Assembly: GCA_030141605.1 (NCBI GenBank)
Contig: JAQGDQ010001346.1
Span: 5,001-45,800, forward strand
Direction of reading: 5' to 3'
Length of the DNA: 40,800 nucleotides
Origin: Tubiluchus corallicola
Lineage: Eukaryota > Priapulida > Priapulimorpha > Priapulimorphida > Tubiluchidae
A model generated the notes under the pieces. That model was not told the origin of the DNA. It searched no databases and saw only the letters and a list, made by a program, of their open reading frames with translations. The translations under genes were made by a program, and so were the position numbers. Below are positions 1 through 10,100 of the stretch, piece after piece. Positions within the stretch are counted from its first letter, which is position 1. Each line of letters opens with the position of its first letter.

Positions 1-90
1 AACAACAACAACAGCAACAGCAACATCAAAAGCAACAATAACAATAACAACAACAACAGCAATAACAAAACGACAAAAGTAACAACGGTG
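1..90. repeat. CAA-rich simple repeat
   Basis: An imperfect run of CAA triplets mixed with CAG, CAT and AAT. It reads as low-complexity in all frames. The stretch from 90 to 370 is A-rich and shows no gene signal. Confidence 0.8.
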
Positions 91-379
91 ACATACTGAC
101 AGCAACAATGATGATTTTGGAAATGGTGGTAGCACTCACAACGAAAGAGCGAGAAAGAAACAGAAAAACAACAACAACAATGGCAAACACCAAACGAAAG
201 ACAAACAAGTAAATAGGAAGCCAGCAAAAAACAAATAGAAACAAATACAAGAATATGTGAGCCCCCATAACTTGTTCGAATAGGTTATATAAAATATATT
301 TTAATAGTATAAAACTTTTCTTGTAGCAAACTTTCTCTGTATAGAATTTTCCTAGGACCAAATTCTCCCAATGCTAAAC

Positions 380-600
380 TACCTAGTACAAAACTTGTTC
401 CATCGCGTTTTTACCGTGTACTGTATTTATTTGTACAAAAAAATGCCTAACAAAACTTTATTAGTACCATATTTACCACTACCACTTTTTCTCTCTACTA
501 AATTTTTCCAGTACAAAAGTTACCGCGTACTAAAAATCCGACTACCAAATTTTTCCGGTACCAAAATTACCAGTACCAAACTTACCGCGCACCTGTTTTG
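380..600. repeat. Degenerate TACCAAA/TTACC short-motif repeat
   Basis: Words such as GTACAAAA, TACCAAA and TTACCGCG(T/C)AC recur every 15-25 bases in an irregular way. This looks like a decayed short tandem array. The open frame through it follows from repeat composition and is not taken as a gene. The stretch from 600 to 785 shows nothing recognisable. Confidence 0.5.
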
Positions 601-786
601 GGTTTAGTTTAAAAATAGTTCTCAAAGTTCTATGAGCAGCAAATGCTTTACAGAGAGACTTCTAAAAAGAGTGTTGACATTTGGGTTTATGCTAAGATTG
701 TCTCAATAGTTATCGTAATGAATTAGCTTGATCTATATAAAGCACAATGACCTAAATATGTGTTCGGTTGCACACTGCTTTTATCT

Positions 787-1068
787 GATGCTTTACTTGA
801 AACGAACTGGTAACAAAAATGTGATGCTTTACTTGAAACAAATTGGTAACAAAAATGTGATAATTTAACTTGAAACAAATTGGTAACAAAAATGTGTGCT
901 TTACTTGAAACAAATTAGTAACAAAAATGTGTGCTTTACTTGAAACAAATTGGTAACAAAAATGTGTGCTTTACTTGAAACAAATTAGTAACAAAAATGT
1001 GTGCTTTACTTGAAACAAATTGGTAAATCAATGTGATACCTACTTGAAACAAATTGGTAACAACAGTG
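787..1068. repeat. 35-bp tandem minisatellite, about 8 copies
   Basis: The unit is about 35 bases and contains CTTTACTTGAAACAAATTGG followed by TAACAAAAATGTG. Some copies are 37 bases and the outer copies are more diverged. The array begins just beyond the splice donor of the leucine-rich-repeat exon at 1077, so it would lie in that gene's first intron. It shares no sequence with the 35-bp minisatellites at 13.5 and 20.8 kb. Confidence 0.9.
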
Positions 1069-1076
1069 TTACTTAC

Positions 1077-1734
1077 CTTGTTGCATAAGAGTTGAAAATT
1101 TATGGCCAAACTTAGGTTGACGAAATGGGTGTGCGTCGTTTTGATAAAATGTTGACATTTTAGTTTTTCCTAGCTTGTTTTTATTTACAGCAAACAGTCG
1201 ATTGTTTGACAAGTTTAACTCAGATTCCACCAAGCTAGGATTGTTACTAGTAGAAACTGTACGTAACTTAGTCAGTTGAGTGAATGCGTTCTTATGTATA
1301 AACTTAAGTCTGTGATTAAAACCTATAAACAGATTTTGTATATCGGAGTATATAGCATTTTCTCCTATAGATTGGAGGCGTGTGTAGCTTACGATCAGGT
1401 CTCGCACTGATGCTTTTAACCCTTTTAAAAATCGCACGGGTAGTTCATTGTCCTTGTAAAAACTAATGTAAAGGCGTAATATTGGACCTTCGAGTTTTGA
1501 AGTCCATTCCTTCAGTTCTTGTTTCGTGGCATGAAGGCAGTAAACGTCGCAAAAGTTCTGGTAAATTGCAGAACCATCACCTCCAACTACATAATCGCAG
1601 TTGGAGACCCTTTTGCGGAATGGCACTAGGCTGGTAGAACATGGTTTGTCCATATGTGAGAACCCGGTAGCACATTCAACACTCAGCGCTAAAACACACA
1701 ACCAAATCGGACTGAGATTCATATTGCGATGCAA
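1077..1734 (-). CDS. Secreted leucine-rich-repeat protein, first coding exon (partial)
   Basis: The exon encodes about 219 residues. The start is followed by a hydrophobic signal peptide (about residues 5-24), then a cysteine-containing N-terminal cap (Cys around 32, 46, 62 and 66). Leucine-rich-repeat-like strands follow (LRLYISF, VRDLIVSYTRLQSI, LRTVSTSNNPSL, LNLSNNRL), which is typical of extracellular recognition or adhesion proteins. The frame runs to a near-perfect donor on the minus strand (CAAG, then GTAAGT at 1076-1071), so the exon ends at 1077 in phase 1 and the TAA just beyond is intronic. The last 40 residues are not repeat-like, so an earlier donor is possible. Later exons would lie to the left of the window. 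The LRR family is fairly clear, but no orthologue is recognised. Confidence 0.7.
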
Positions 1735-2048
1735 GAGCCAATTTTTCTGTGATCATATTCGCGTTTGATTATATTTTAAAGACAAAGTTTTGAATAACAA
1801 AAAGAGGTATGGAACGTAAAAGGAGTTGCACTCCTCTTAGGTAATGACGTAGTAAGCAAATAAAGCGAAAATTACTTGAATATGTACAGTAGAAAACTAC
1901 AATCGCCAATCACTAGGACAGAGCGTTCTATAATAAACTACAAAGAGCAAGTGAAAATGATGTCACAATAGGAAATTGTTTTTGTTTTTAAGCCAAAAAT
2001 AGAATGTAGCAAAAATGAGCAAATGCTACATGCTGTAAATGCGTAATT

Positions 2049-2074
2049 AATTCTTTCTGCGTGCAGAAAGAATT
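2049..2074. repeat. Perfect 12-bp-arm palindrome
   Basis: AATTCTTTCTGC, then GT, then the exact reverse complement. It would form a tight hairpin. The surrounding 1.75-2.85 kb has no supported gene. The part nearest 1735 is the likely upstream region of the LRR gene, with only a weak TATA-like AAAATATAA on the minus strand near 1775. Confidence 0.8.
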
Positions 2075-2869
2075 CATTGTTCACCAGAACTGTGTGGGTT
2101 ACAAATCTGTGTTACATTTGCAATTCAGTTACGGCAGGCTGACATTCACCTGCTAATTCACGCTAAAAATGAACTTATGCACAGTTCCAAAAACGGTGCG
2201 TTTTCACTAAGTAACTTGCTAAATAACTCGTCAGCATGTTCAGACTAGACCGGGAGCAAAACTTGCTGCGAATAACTTTCGGACAGCAATTTAGCACGAG
2301 TTGACGCTCACTGTCTATTTGCTGTAAGAAGTGTCGAGAGTAACTTTCCGAGGAGTTGCATCAGACAGGATACTAACTCACATCAACTGTCGGAGAGTTT
2401 GAAATAACTAACCAACAATAACCCTTAAACTAGTTCACACTTGTGCGATGCCTGTAAATCGCCCGCTTGCTAATGAGGCTTTATTATTGCTGCTGTTGTC
2501 GAAAACACAGATGTAGCAGATTTATCTAAAATTAACGATGATAATTAAATGATACCCAGGAAAAGGCGTGCTTCCTGGAAAATGTAAAAATGGTTCGAAT
2601 CTCGTGACTGGCTGATCAAAGAATCTGAGTATGTGACCATCAGTAAAGTACACACTGTTCACTTGCAAAATATATGCTCTCTATAATTATAATTCACCAT
2701 CTTTGCACTCCTTATATCTGTGGCTCTAAACAGGGCATCCCTCTCCCTAAGAGGACAATGTCAGGCTTGGAATCGCAGGCAAAGTTAGATTCTTGCTATG
2801 CAGAAATCCTAGTCTTAACAAAAGCTTGACCAATCCCAATCATGAACTTTTTCAATCTGAGATCTGCAA

Positions 2870-2946
2870 ATGAGCAAAAGAAAGAGGTTAAATCCAATTT
2901 CTGTGACTTAGTATGTAGATTAATTTAGTTTCTTTCTTTTGCTCAT
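2870..2946. repeat. Inverted repeat, 16-bp arms around 45 bp
   Basis: ATGAGCAAAAGAAAGA at 2870-2885 is matched by its exact reverse complement at 2931-2946. It may be the remains of a small foldback element. No target-site duplication was identified. Confidence 0.7.
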
Positions 2947-3082
2947 CATTGCGGATGGTGGAAAATTCTCCTGAGCTGTATGATTGTCAGTGATGCTAAG
3001 TAATGAAAGGATGTCTGTATTGACGATCAGGATAATAAAAAATGTCACTACAGCAACAATTAAAACTGTAATGATGATGGCA

Positions 3083-3330
3083 GATCTTCTTGTTAATGAT
3101 GATGATGACGACGATGACGACTACGAGTGTTAACAATGATGATAAATATCGCAATTCCAATTTTGTTACCGATAATTACTAACAGCTAAAGTTATTGTTC
3201 ACTATAATTATATTTGTTGCTGACATGTCTCCTGCTTGCCTGTGCTTGAAAGTAATTATTTTGTTACAGTAATAATTGTTATCATTTAAGAACAACAACA
3301 ACATCAACAGAATATCAACATCAACATCAA
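3083..3330. repeat. GAT-rich and CAA/CATCAA simple repeats
   Basis: A GATGATGATGACGACGATGACGAC run lies near 3095-3125 and an ACAACAACAACATCAAC run near 3291-3330, separated by unremarkable AT-rich sequence. Confidence 0.7.
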
Positions 3331-3529
3331 CTCAATAAAGTAAATATATAACGTAAATTTCTAATCTACACCAGCAACATGTTTACAGAGTATGATTTCC
3401 TATTGGCGGGAATTGACTATTACAATTTTTACTCCTATTGGAAAAATCTCGTGTATCTTTCTTGCCAATCCAATAGGCTGACATGATCACATGATTCACA
3501 TTAAATACTAAAGAAATTCAACTTCAAAC

Positions 3530-3748
3530 AAGAATGGCGGAGTAATAATAATTCACGTTTTGTGATTTGTTTTCTCGAAATATATTTAGTAATCTTTTAA
3601 TTTAATTTTTATTTTATTTATAGATTTTTTAGCGTGGCGGTCGTTGCAGCTATTTGAAATTACAGATTCAGCACGTCAACATCATTTGCAGATTTTTGGC
3701 GTCTGGTGATCACATGCCCCGGTCCAAATTTGCAGTGTGACTGACTGA
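3530..3748 (+). promoter_or_regulatory. Candidate promoter and 5' untranslated exon with YY1-like site
   Basis: GAATGGCGGAG at 3533-3543 matches the core of the YY1 motif (AAnATGGCGGC), which in animals often sits just downstream of a transcription start. About 200 bases on, CTGA is followed by GTGAGT, so a noncoding exon could end at 3748. A short ATG frame inside (from 3713) stops quickly. The coding exons proposed at 3861 and 5022 would follow. The link between them is inference from splice signals only. Confidence 0.35.
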
Positions 3749-3860
3749 GTGAGTTTTTTGTTTTTGGAAGAAATGTTTTTTAATAATTATGGTTAGTATT
3801 AGTCTCATATAGAATTCTGTCATGCATCATTTACGTCTAATTATGTAATTTCGTTCGCAG

Positions 3861-3913
3861 GCACCTTGAAAGGTAGTAAATTGGCTAGGACCCTAGCATC
3901 GTATCTGAATATG
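3861..3913 (+). CDS. Candidate short exon 2 of a plus-strand gene
   Basis: TTTCGTTCGCAG precedes 3861 and GTAAGTAG follows 3913, both strong splice signals enclosing 53 bases. One frame is open, ending ...SYLNM, but joined to the proposed upstream exon it meets a stop. The exon is therefore probably mostly 5' untranslated, and the final ATG at 3911-3913 could serve as a start directly before the ATG that opens the next exon. Confidence 0.4.
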
Positions 3914-4384
3914 GTAAGTAGTGGACGAAAATTTCCTATTTTGAGTGCTGGATTGCTGCAGTAGAAGGTGGTACATAAGTTTTCTGTTAGGTCCGTGGGT
4001 ACGAAAAGGCACCAATTTTGAAATGTGTCGATGGGGAGCAGTTGCCCCCTTGCTTCTCAATTAGCTATGCCACTGATTTGAAGCCAAGTTGTTCCAGTGT
4101 AGTTCCATGATAGTTTTCACAAAGTTCTCTGATTTATCTGTTATTTGTGACTTGCAAGTGTCGCCTTATCACGAATTCTGCAAGTAACGAAAGCTTCCTC
4201 TTTTTTCTCTTTCTTTTGCCTGTTCATCATACTCATAGTACATTACAAGAGTGTGAATCCAGGTCATCTGCACTGGTAGCATAGTCACCATGCCACGATG
4301 CATCTGGACTTTCTGATTCATAACTCCCCGTGAGCCACTGTGTTTCCTGATGATTAGGGCAGTAAAAAGTTCATCCCTTACAGC

Positions 4385-4702
4385 TCACAGCCATATCAGC
4401 ATTTCCAATGGCCTAGTGATTACGGCATCCGTTTTGTCACTAGAATTATTATTATTATGTACATCAGTATGTGGCAGAATACAGTTAGTCACATTCAGCG
4501 CTTTTATTGATGTTGTTTCTGGTGTAATGGTAACATCCACTTTTTTCTTCTGCATATACTTTACCTCTTCTTACTGTTTTCTTTTCTTGGCTTTGCAGCA
4601 GACATTTGATTTTTCAAACGTCCAGTTTCTGCCCTTATACTTGCACTTTTTTCCGCAGTTTTGTTTGACACGTAACAAGATCTTAGTAAGACATTGAGCC
4701 AT
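4385..4702 (-). pseudogene. Unidentified decayed ORF, Lys/Cys-rich, one internal stop
   Basis: A 106-codon frame starts with MAQCLTK and contains a CxxxC...CC cluster rich in lysine. It is broken by a single TAA at 4571-4573 and continues in the same frame through a Thr/Asn-rich stretch to TGA at 4385. I do not recognise the family. It lies in the proposed intron of the plus-strand gene. It may be a fragment of transposon-encoded protein or chance coding potential. The opposite-strand 115-residue frame looks less protein-like. Confidence 0.25.
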
Positions 4703-5021
4703 CCTGTACTTGTCATCTGCATGTTCTATTCAATTCAGGTTTTTCTCCTTGGTCAACTTCGTATTTTTTTGTAATCAGATGCTCGCTTGCAGAATTCACT
4801 GCAATTTCTACTTTTGAAGGAGTTATACTACAACGATAAGTTTTTTTTGCAAAGTTTAAGCAAAATTGTCCATAAGGTGGCCATTAAGAAAATTGAGAAA
4901 ATTGCTGTTAAAGTTAGCCATTGTTTTTTATTTTAGTTCTACAAAACACTTAGCAACCGCGCACGTGTTGGTTGCTACGGACTTGTCAAGAACATATTGA
5001 AGTTATGTTTAAATCCTATAG

Positions 5022-5107
5022 ATGGCTCTTTCTGACGAAGATCAGGACTTGGCAACAGGAAAAGTCCAAAGCAAAATAACTGCTTCCAGGAGCTACTGTC
5101 GGAGTTT
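5022..5107 (+). CDS. Candidate coding exon starting MALSDEDQD
   Basis: A TTTAAATCCTATAG acceptor is followed directly by ATG, 28 codons (acidic start, then a Ser/Lys/Arg-rich part) and a strong donor, GTAAGTAAAAG, ending in phase 2. The acceptor, start codon and donor together make this the best coding exon of the proposed gene. A possible terminal exon is at 5508. No domain is recognised, and the product is too short to assign a role. Confidence 0.45.
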
Positions 5108-5507
5108 GTAAGTAAAAGTTTTTTACAATTGTAGTACCTGTTTCTAGCCAGAAAAGCAGGTAAGGAGCTATAAAATTAAATTTTTAGTGTTTCTTGAACA
5201 CTTCCTTGGTATTTTGATGCTAAAATGTAAGTCCAGTATATTTAGTGCTGGTTTTTATAAAATATGAAAAAGTGACATTGACCAGATTTTTTGGTCATTC
5301 TACTTTGAAGCATAATTACGTAATTTCAACTATGCCGACTTATGGACGGTATTGGTTTGCAAGCACATTAATATTAAATAAACAGATTTGAACAGTTCGT
5401 AAGACGGTCTTTGAAATGTTGTCATTTTATTGAACTTTACTTTTCTGTTGTCCAAACTTGAGAAGAATTACAAAATAATCACCCGTTTGCGCAATTTGTG
5501 TTTTCAG

Positions 5508-5574
5508 ATCTGCTAACAACAAAAACTTGTCAATTTCTCCACAAAACAGTGTCCACTTTTCTGTGATCAACTAG
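5508..5574 (+). CDS. Possible terminal exon of the MALSDEDQD gene
   Basis: GTGTTTTCAG at 5498-5507 is a good acceptor. Joined in phase to the exon ending at 5107, it would add about 22 residues, rich in Ser and Asn, before TAG at 5572-5574 and give a protein of about 50 residues. An alternative is that the true next exon lies elsewhere or that the transcript is noncoding. Nothing else between 5.6 and 7.4 kb looks coding. Confidence 0.2.
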
Positions 5575-5997
5575 TACACTGTAGCTGTACTTGTCATACG
5601 TTAAACGTTTTGTAAAAAACTACATGCGTTGTTCATTCTCATTGTCAAAATTTAATTGTACATTCACAACTGTTCATAGTTTTTGCTGTGTGTGAGTCTC
5701 TTCATTTGGAATTTTCTGCAATGTTAATTGCACGCCTCTGAAGCTGTAAAGACGTGTTGATACACAATCTAAGAACGATCAACAAGAATTTTGTGTGAAT
5801 TATTTTACTCCTTGTACAATATTCCTTGTACAAAAGCAGATGGAATTTGTACAAAAATGCAAGGAAACCTTTGATCTTATAACCCGTATTAGTCAGGTAT
5901 TTGGCTACCAATTAACAACTTTGCAATACACTGCTAGGAAACATACTCGTAAATAAATTTAAATTTTTCAGTTTGCTACTAAACATGATATCATTCT

Positions 5998-6374
5998 GCA
6001 TATATATATATCTGAATAACCACTTATGTGCATCTGCAGTTATCGGTTTGTGCTAAAGTTAATTATTATTATTATAGTCTCATCATATGAACACTGAAAG
6101 ATGCATCTGAGCTTAGAGAGATTTGCTTCAATATATATATATATATGCAACGTCTTGGCAACATTTCTAACTTTGTTAGAAACTTTATAGAACATTTAAC
6201 ATAAATCTTTCTTGCTTATTAATCTGTTTATTCACAAAGGCTGCTGCCATGATAAGTCTAGAGAATGTAACACCTCGTGGCTTGCCCGCTAAAACAGTGA
6301 GGGAAACCTTAGTGAGCACAAACATTAAAATATAAACCATAGATAAGAACACGTCACAATATATATATATATAG
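5998..6374. repeat. Three short (TA)n microsatellites
   Basis: TA runs of about 12-16 bases occur near 5999-6011, 6131-6147 and 6359-6373 in AT-rich sequence. The rest of 5.6-7.4 kb holds no supportable feature. Confidence 0.7.
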
Positions 6375-7462
6375 ACAAAAATTTTGTTACTCTGTGCTAT
6401 CTAGAGCATATTTAAGTCATGTTTTTGTTTTTAGCAATGCAATCTGTATAAAAACATTTGTATTAGATATTGTACTCCAAAAGCACAGAGTTTAGCTTGA
6501 TGGCAAAACCTAATATAAAAAAGTCATTTATTCGGTTAGTTAGTGAAGAATTCAGCTTGTATTTGTAACTTGCACTTAGTGACAAAACTGAAGAAGTGAA
6601 AAAGAAGATCTTTGTGATTGCCTAGCAGTGTTCTGCATTCTAGACTGTCATGCTGCTCTGATCTATGTTTAAGTTCCTAATTAGTTTAATAAATACTACT
6701 TTATTATGTACGCATTTGTCTGGTTGCTAATATTATTGTAGCGTGTAACAGTTAGGTTAATCTACTTAATAGACAAGTTAAATACAGCCCATTTTTCTCT
6801 GAGAAGTCACCAGTAAAGGCAGTTGACATACACTACCTTATTCAAGAATACTTAAGCATGAAAAGGCTATATAAAAATTATATAATTATAGCATTTGTTT
6901 ACCGAGCATAATAGACTACCTTTCTTATTATTTATTTTCAGTGCATAACAGTAATTTCTACTGAGATTAATTACCCATACCTCTTAATTTGGAGGCATAA
7001 ATCTGCAAGATGCATAACGAGGAAAAAACACTATAGCTGCTGTTGCAAGATGCGTTGCCAAAAGTCAGTCATAGCGTGTGGTCAAAATAAATCTTCAGAG
7101 TGGCCAAATGGAAACGACAGTGGCCAAATTTTCACACTGACCAAAAAGAGGATGTTCACTGTGTAGATATATGTGTAAGTGTATGATTTGCATTGATATT
7201 TGATAATAATGAGGTCTGTCAAGAGGTGGAACCCCAGGACCTGGGGCACTGGGCCTAAAGCGAAATATAGAAAAATGTATGCTTATTTTTACCTTTCAAA
7301 TTGTTATTCAAGTAAAAAGCTTCCAGTGATCATTATAGGCATAACAGTAGATCCTCTTACATATCTACCAGGTTAGCACTGGCTTTGTGGAGGTTAATAT
7401 AAAATAAATTAACTATTCTTTTGTTTTAAATAAAGAATGTGATGAGTTTTTATTCCGCCATC

Positions 7463-7533
7463 AAATGAACAATAAATGTAATATTTTTCTTAGATCAGAG
7501 CCATCTAGTGGCCATAATGTGAATAACACCACA
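7463..7533 (-). mobile_element. 3' LTR start of a Ty3/gypsy-type element
   Basis: Read on the minus strand, the segment begins TGTGGTGTTATTCAC and is closely matched (about 70 bases) by 8999-9071 in the same orientation. The purine run just before it (7534-7546, CCAGAAAGGGAGA) is the polypyrimidine-opposed tract expected immediately upstream of a 3' LTR. The far end of this LTR, below 7463, could not be placed because the matching copy is truncated. Confidence 0.7.
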
Positions 7534-7862
7534 TCTCCCTTTCTGGAGAATCTTTAAACTGAAAAGCTAAACTTGTACTAAGGCAAACTCTTAACTCTTA
7601 TATGTAAGTTTAGAACCAACTAGTAACTACAAGTATGTAACTGCAATGTGAATGCATAATTATGTGCTCAAACTCTGAGTACTAACTTAACTCTGAGTAC
7701 CAACAAGTTAACTTTAAAGATTAATGTTCATTAGCTTTAAATACAAAAGATTCATTTTAACTGTCAAGTCAGCAAAACATTCACTGTAAGTTACTCTATA
7801 TGAACTTTTCAAAGACAAAGGTTACTTAGTTTATATATCAAAAGCGCAAGGGGTAGGGGTCA

Positions 7863-8965
7863 TCATTTTTCTGCATTATGTTGCAAAGTGTGCACTGCTT
7901 TCTCCACCACATCATTTGGATGAGGATATTTTGGCAAAGAAGTAATATGCACAAAATTGTAGTTATTGGTAAACTCAGGCATTTCTGAGTTTACAAAGTT
8001 TGGAGCATTATCGCTTATCAAAGTGTCGGGTATTCCATGTCTAGCGAAGACTGACTTAGGATGTCGTATTATATTTGAAGCTGTTAAATCTTTACCAAGT
8101 TTTGCTATTTCTATGTAGCAACTGAAATAGTCAACTAGTACTAGATAATGCACTCCTTTGATCTCCTGTAAGTCTGCAGCTAATTGCCAAAGGCGATCAG
8201 GAGTTTCACTAGGCATTAATGGTTCTGCCCGATCATTTAAGCACTTTGCACATTTTGTACAATTTTTCACTAGAAATTCAATGTCTTTTGAAAGACCAGC
8301 CCACCAAATGCTTTCTTTTAATCTTTCACCACATTTTACTATACCCAAATGTTCGTGATGATGAAGTCTCTCTAATATATCAAGTTGAATATTGTTTGGT
8401 ATGACTAGTCTGCTGTTTTTTAATAACAGTCCATCTTATATAGTGATCTCTGATTTAAACTGATAGTATGGTACTTAAGAACCTGAAATCATCTGTTTAT
8501 CAGGCCATCCATTTTGAGTGTATAACATTACTTTCTCACACACGGGATCATCGTGCTGAGATTCTTGTATCCGTGCTAGACTGTTGTCCGTTATAGGAAG
8601 ACTTTCTTGACCAATATTGTGTAAAGTTTGGTCACCAGTGTTAGGCAAAGGAGCACGAGAAAGTGCGTCTGCTGTTACTAGCTGTTTTCCAGGAACGTGT
8701 GTAATTTTGAACCTGAAACGCATTAATCTCATTTTAAAACAAGCAATTCTCAGTGGAACATCGTCAAGACTTTTCTTCCCCAAAAGAGAGAAACCAAAGA
8801 AAGATGGTCGGTTTCGACTAAAAAAATCTTTCCCAAGGAGGAGTATTAGCGCCTCTTTTTCAGGGCTGTTGTCGATCTACTAGCATAACACACTGGTCTA
8901 AATTCGCTGTTTTGGTCAGTTTTGCAACAGTATGGCTCCTAAACCGTAAAAACTTACATCAGTTG
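7863..8965 (-). pseudogene. Decayed Ty3/gypsy pol: RNase H fragment and integrase
   Basis: Reading on the minus strand from 8965, there is the start of RNase H (GLGAILLQ around the first catalytic Asp), then a deleted and frameshifted middle. The RNase H end and connection (HVPGKQLVTADALSRAPL) follow, then integrase with an HHHEH...CTKC zinc-binding module and a DDE core. The core Asp, Asp (SDNAPNF) and Glu (VVEKAV) are all still present. There are in-frame stops near 8940, 8910, 8475, 8430 and 7863 and a frameshift near 8785, so it is inactive. Gag, protease and most of the reverse transcriptase are absent. Confidence 0.9.
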
Positions 8966-8998
8966 CTAATTTAGTCCCATGGTCTGGATTATATATTA

Positions 8999-9071
8999 TC
9001 AAATGAAGAATAAACGTAATCTTTTTCTTAGATCAGAGCCATCTAGCGGCCATAATGTGAATAACACCGCA
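8999..9071 (-). mobile_element. Truncated 5' LTR of the same gypsy copy
   Basis: This is a direct repeat of 7463-7533, beginning on the minus strand at 9071 (TGCGGTGTTATTCAC). Similarity stops at 8999, directly against RNase H coding sequence. One deletion therefore removed the rest of the LTR, the primer-binding site, gag, protease and most of the reverse transcriptase. Confidence 0.7.
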
Positions 9072-9082
9072 CATGTTCGCAT

Positions 9083-9325
9083 TCAAAAGTTGCGACATTT
9101 CCTGGGAGGCTTCAAAGTCAGTACAGCATTTTTCTCCAAATTATAAAACTTTCCTAATTCTGATAAGAGCATCAAGCATTTTGGGTCCCATTCTGTTGCA
9201 ACATTTTGTTTTGCCACTTTATTGTTAAGTTTGAAAAAATTCTTTCACAAATCATCTTGCTCAGTACGAACTTGAGACAATGAACAGCATATTGTCCAAG
9301 GTCTTTGATAGGCTTCTCACCTGTA
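9083..9325 (-). pseudogene. Unidentified decayed coding remnant with one frameshift
   Basis: A frame reading ...QYAVHCLKFVLSKMICERIF switches by one base near 9232 to ...LNNKVAKQNVATEWDPKC...LKPPRKCRNF and ends at TGA 9083. The composition is protein-like across the shift, which suggests a broken gene or transposon fragment. It lies just upstream of the gypsy 5' LTR on the same strand. I do not recognise the family. Confidence 0.35.
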
Positions 9326-9459
9326 CTGTACTGTACCTAAACCCAATGAGTTAAAAAACAATGAGTTTAACTACATTATTTCATATCTAGAAGAATTAAT
9401 CTTGATAAAACTATTAAACTAATTAAGCAATAAAAAATGAGAAAATTTGAAAATGCATT

Positions 9460-9669
9460 TCATGTTCTGTGGACAAAATCTGATCTGTGCAAAATGATGT
9501 CTGTGGCTGTAAATAAATTTGCGTGGCCAGGCAACCTCCCGAGCAGCCAAATTTTGGAAATTTGACCTTGTGCATTGCCACCTGGTAACCCCGGTGGCAA
9601 GAATGAGGTTGGCTTGTTTAGGTTGTTGCTGGATACGAAATCACGTTTTCTCTGCGTTGTTCCTGCCAT
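9460..9669 (-). CDS. Small ORF (69 aa) downstream of the heat-shock-type promoter
   Basis: The ORF starts MAGTTQRKRDF, is basic at the N-terminus and has a Pro/Gly-rich middle (FLPPGLPGGNAQG). TTCGTTAG directly before the ATG could be a splice acceptor, and TTACCAG followed by GTGGCA inside could be a donor, so it may be one exon of a longer gene. It lies about 300 bases downstream, on the same strand, of the TATA box at 9993-10001. No family is recognised, and it could be a chance frame. Confidence 0.3.
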   Translation of the reverse strand: MAGTTQRKRDFVSSNNLNKPTSFLPPGLPGGNAQGQISKIWLLGRLPGHANLFTATDIILHRSDFVHRT

Positions 9670-9984
9670 CTAACGAATGTTTAGTAAACAGCGCAATGCT
9701 ATGTACCAATTTGCAGTCGCATGCTAATAAAGAAAGCTAAGAGCGGTTAAGATTAACAATTTGTTGTGTTTTGTTTCTCTCGGAAGGCTCATAGAGAAAA
9801 CCAGAAAACACGCCGTCAAATATTACTACTTTATTTAGCGAGAATTCTACAACGGAAAATTATGAAGGAACGATTACTCTAAACGCGAAAACCTGGAAAA
9901 CGTTTAAGTATATCTGAAAATGTAAGTATACAAGCATATGTCCGTGCGAGATCTGCATGTTGTGTGTGCTCTCGTGTTGGCGGC

Positions 9985-10100
9985 TTGCTTTGCCTTATAT
10001 AGCGTGCTGAAGGAACTTCCAGAAGTAATGTTCCAGAACATTCCAGATGGTAAGACGATCATTCCAGCGGAACATTCTACAATGTTCTATGTCATTCTAA
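9985..10100 (-). promoter_or_regulatory. Minus-directed heat-shock-type promoter: HSE cluster plus TATA
   Basis: TTCCAGAACATTC at 10031-10043 is a perfect three-unit heat-shock element (TTCnnGAAnnTTC). It is flanked by TTCcaGAA at 10017-10024, GAAcaTTC at 10070-10077 and further TTC half-sites to 10087. On the minus strand the cluster is followed by TATATAAGG (10001-9993), with the nearest GAA/TTC unit about 12 bases from the TATA box. This is the arrangement of classical heat-shock gene promoters, and it predicts transcription leftward from about 9965-9970. It lies just outside the lectin duplication, so lectin B lacks it. A plus-strand ORF over this segment is not taken as a gene. Confidence 0.55.

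Noticed and set aside
787-1068. CRISPR-like direct repeats (also 38553-39082 and 26876-27445)
   Set aside because: Units are contiguous with no unique spacers, in eukaryotic-style sequence; these are minisatellites.
2585-2610. GGTTCGAATCTC resembling a tRNA T-arm
   Set aside because: No pairing T-stem around the loop, no A-box or acceptor stem upstream.
4350-4697. 115-codon plus-strand ORF rich in Phe, Leu and Ser
   Set aside because: Looks like the antisense of a Lys/Asn-rich frame and has no motif; the minus-strand reading is more protein-like but also broken.
5702-5911. 69-codon minus-strand ORF
   Set aside because: AT-rich chance frame with no motif, splice support or neighbour.
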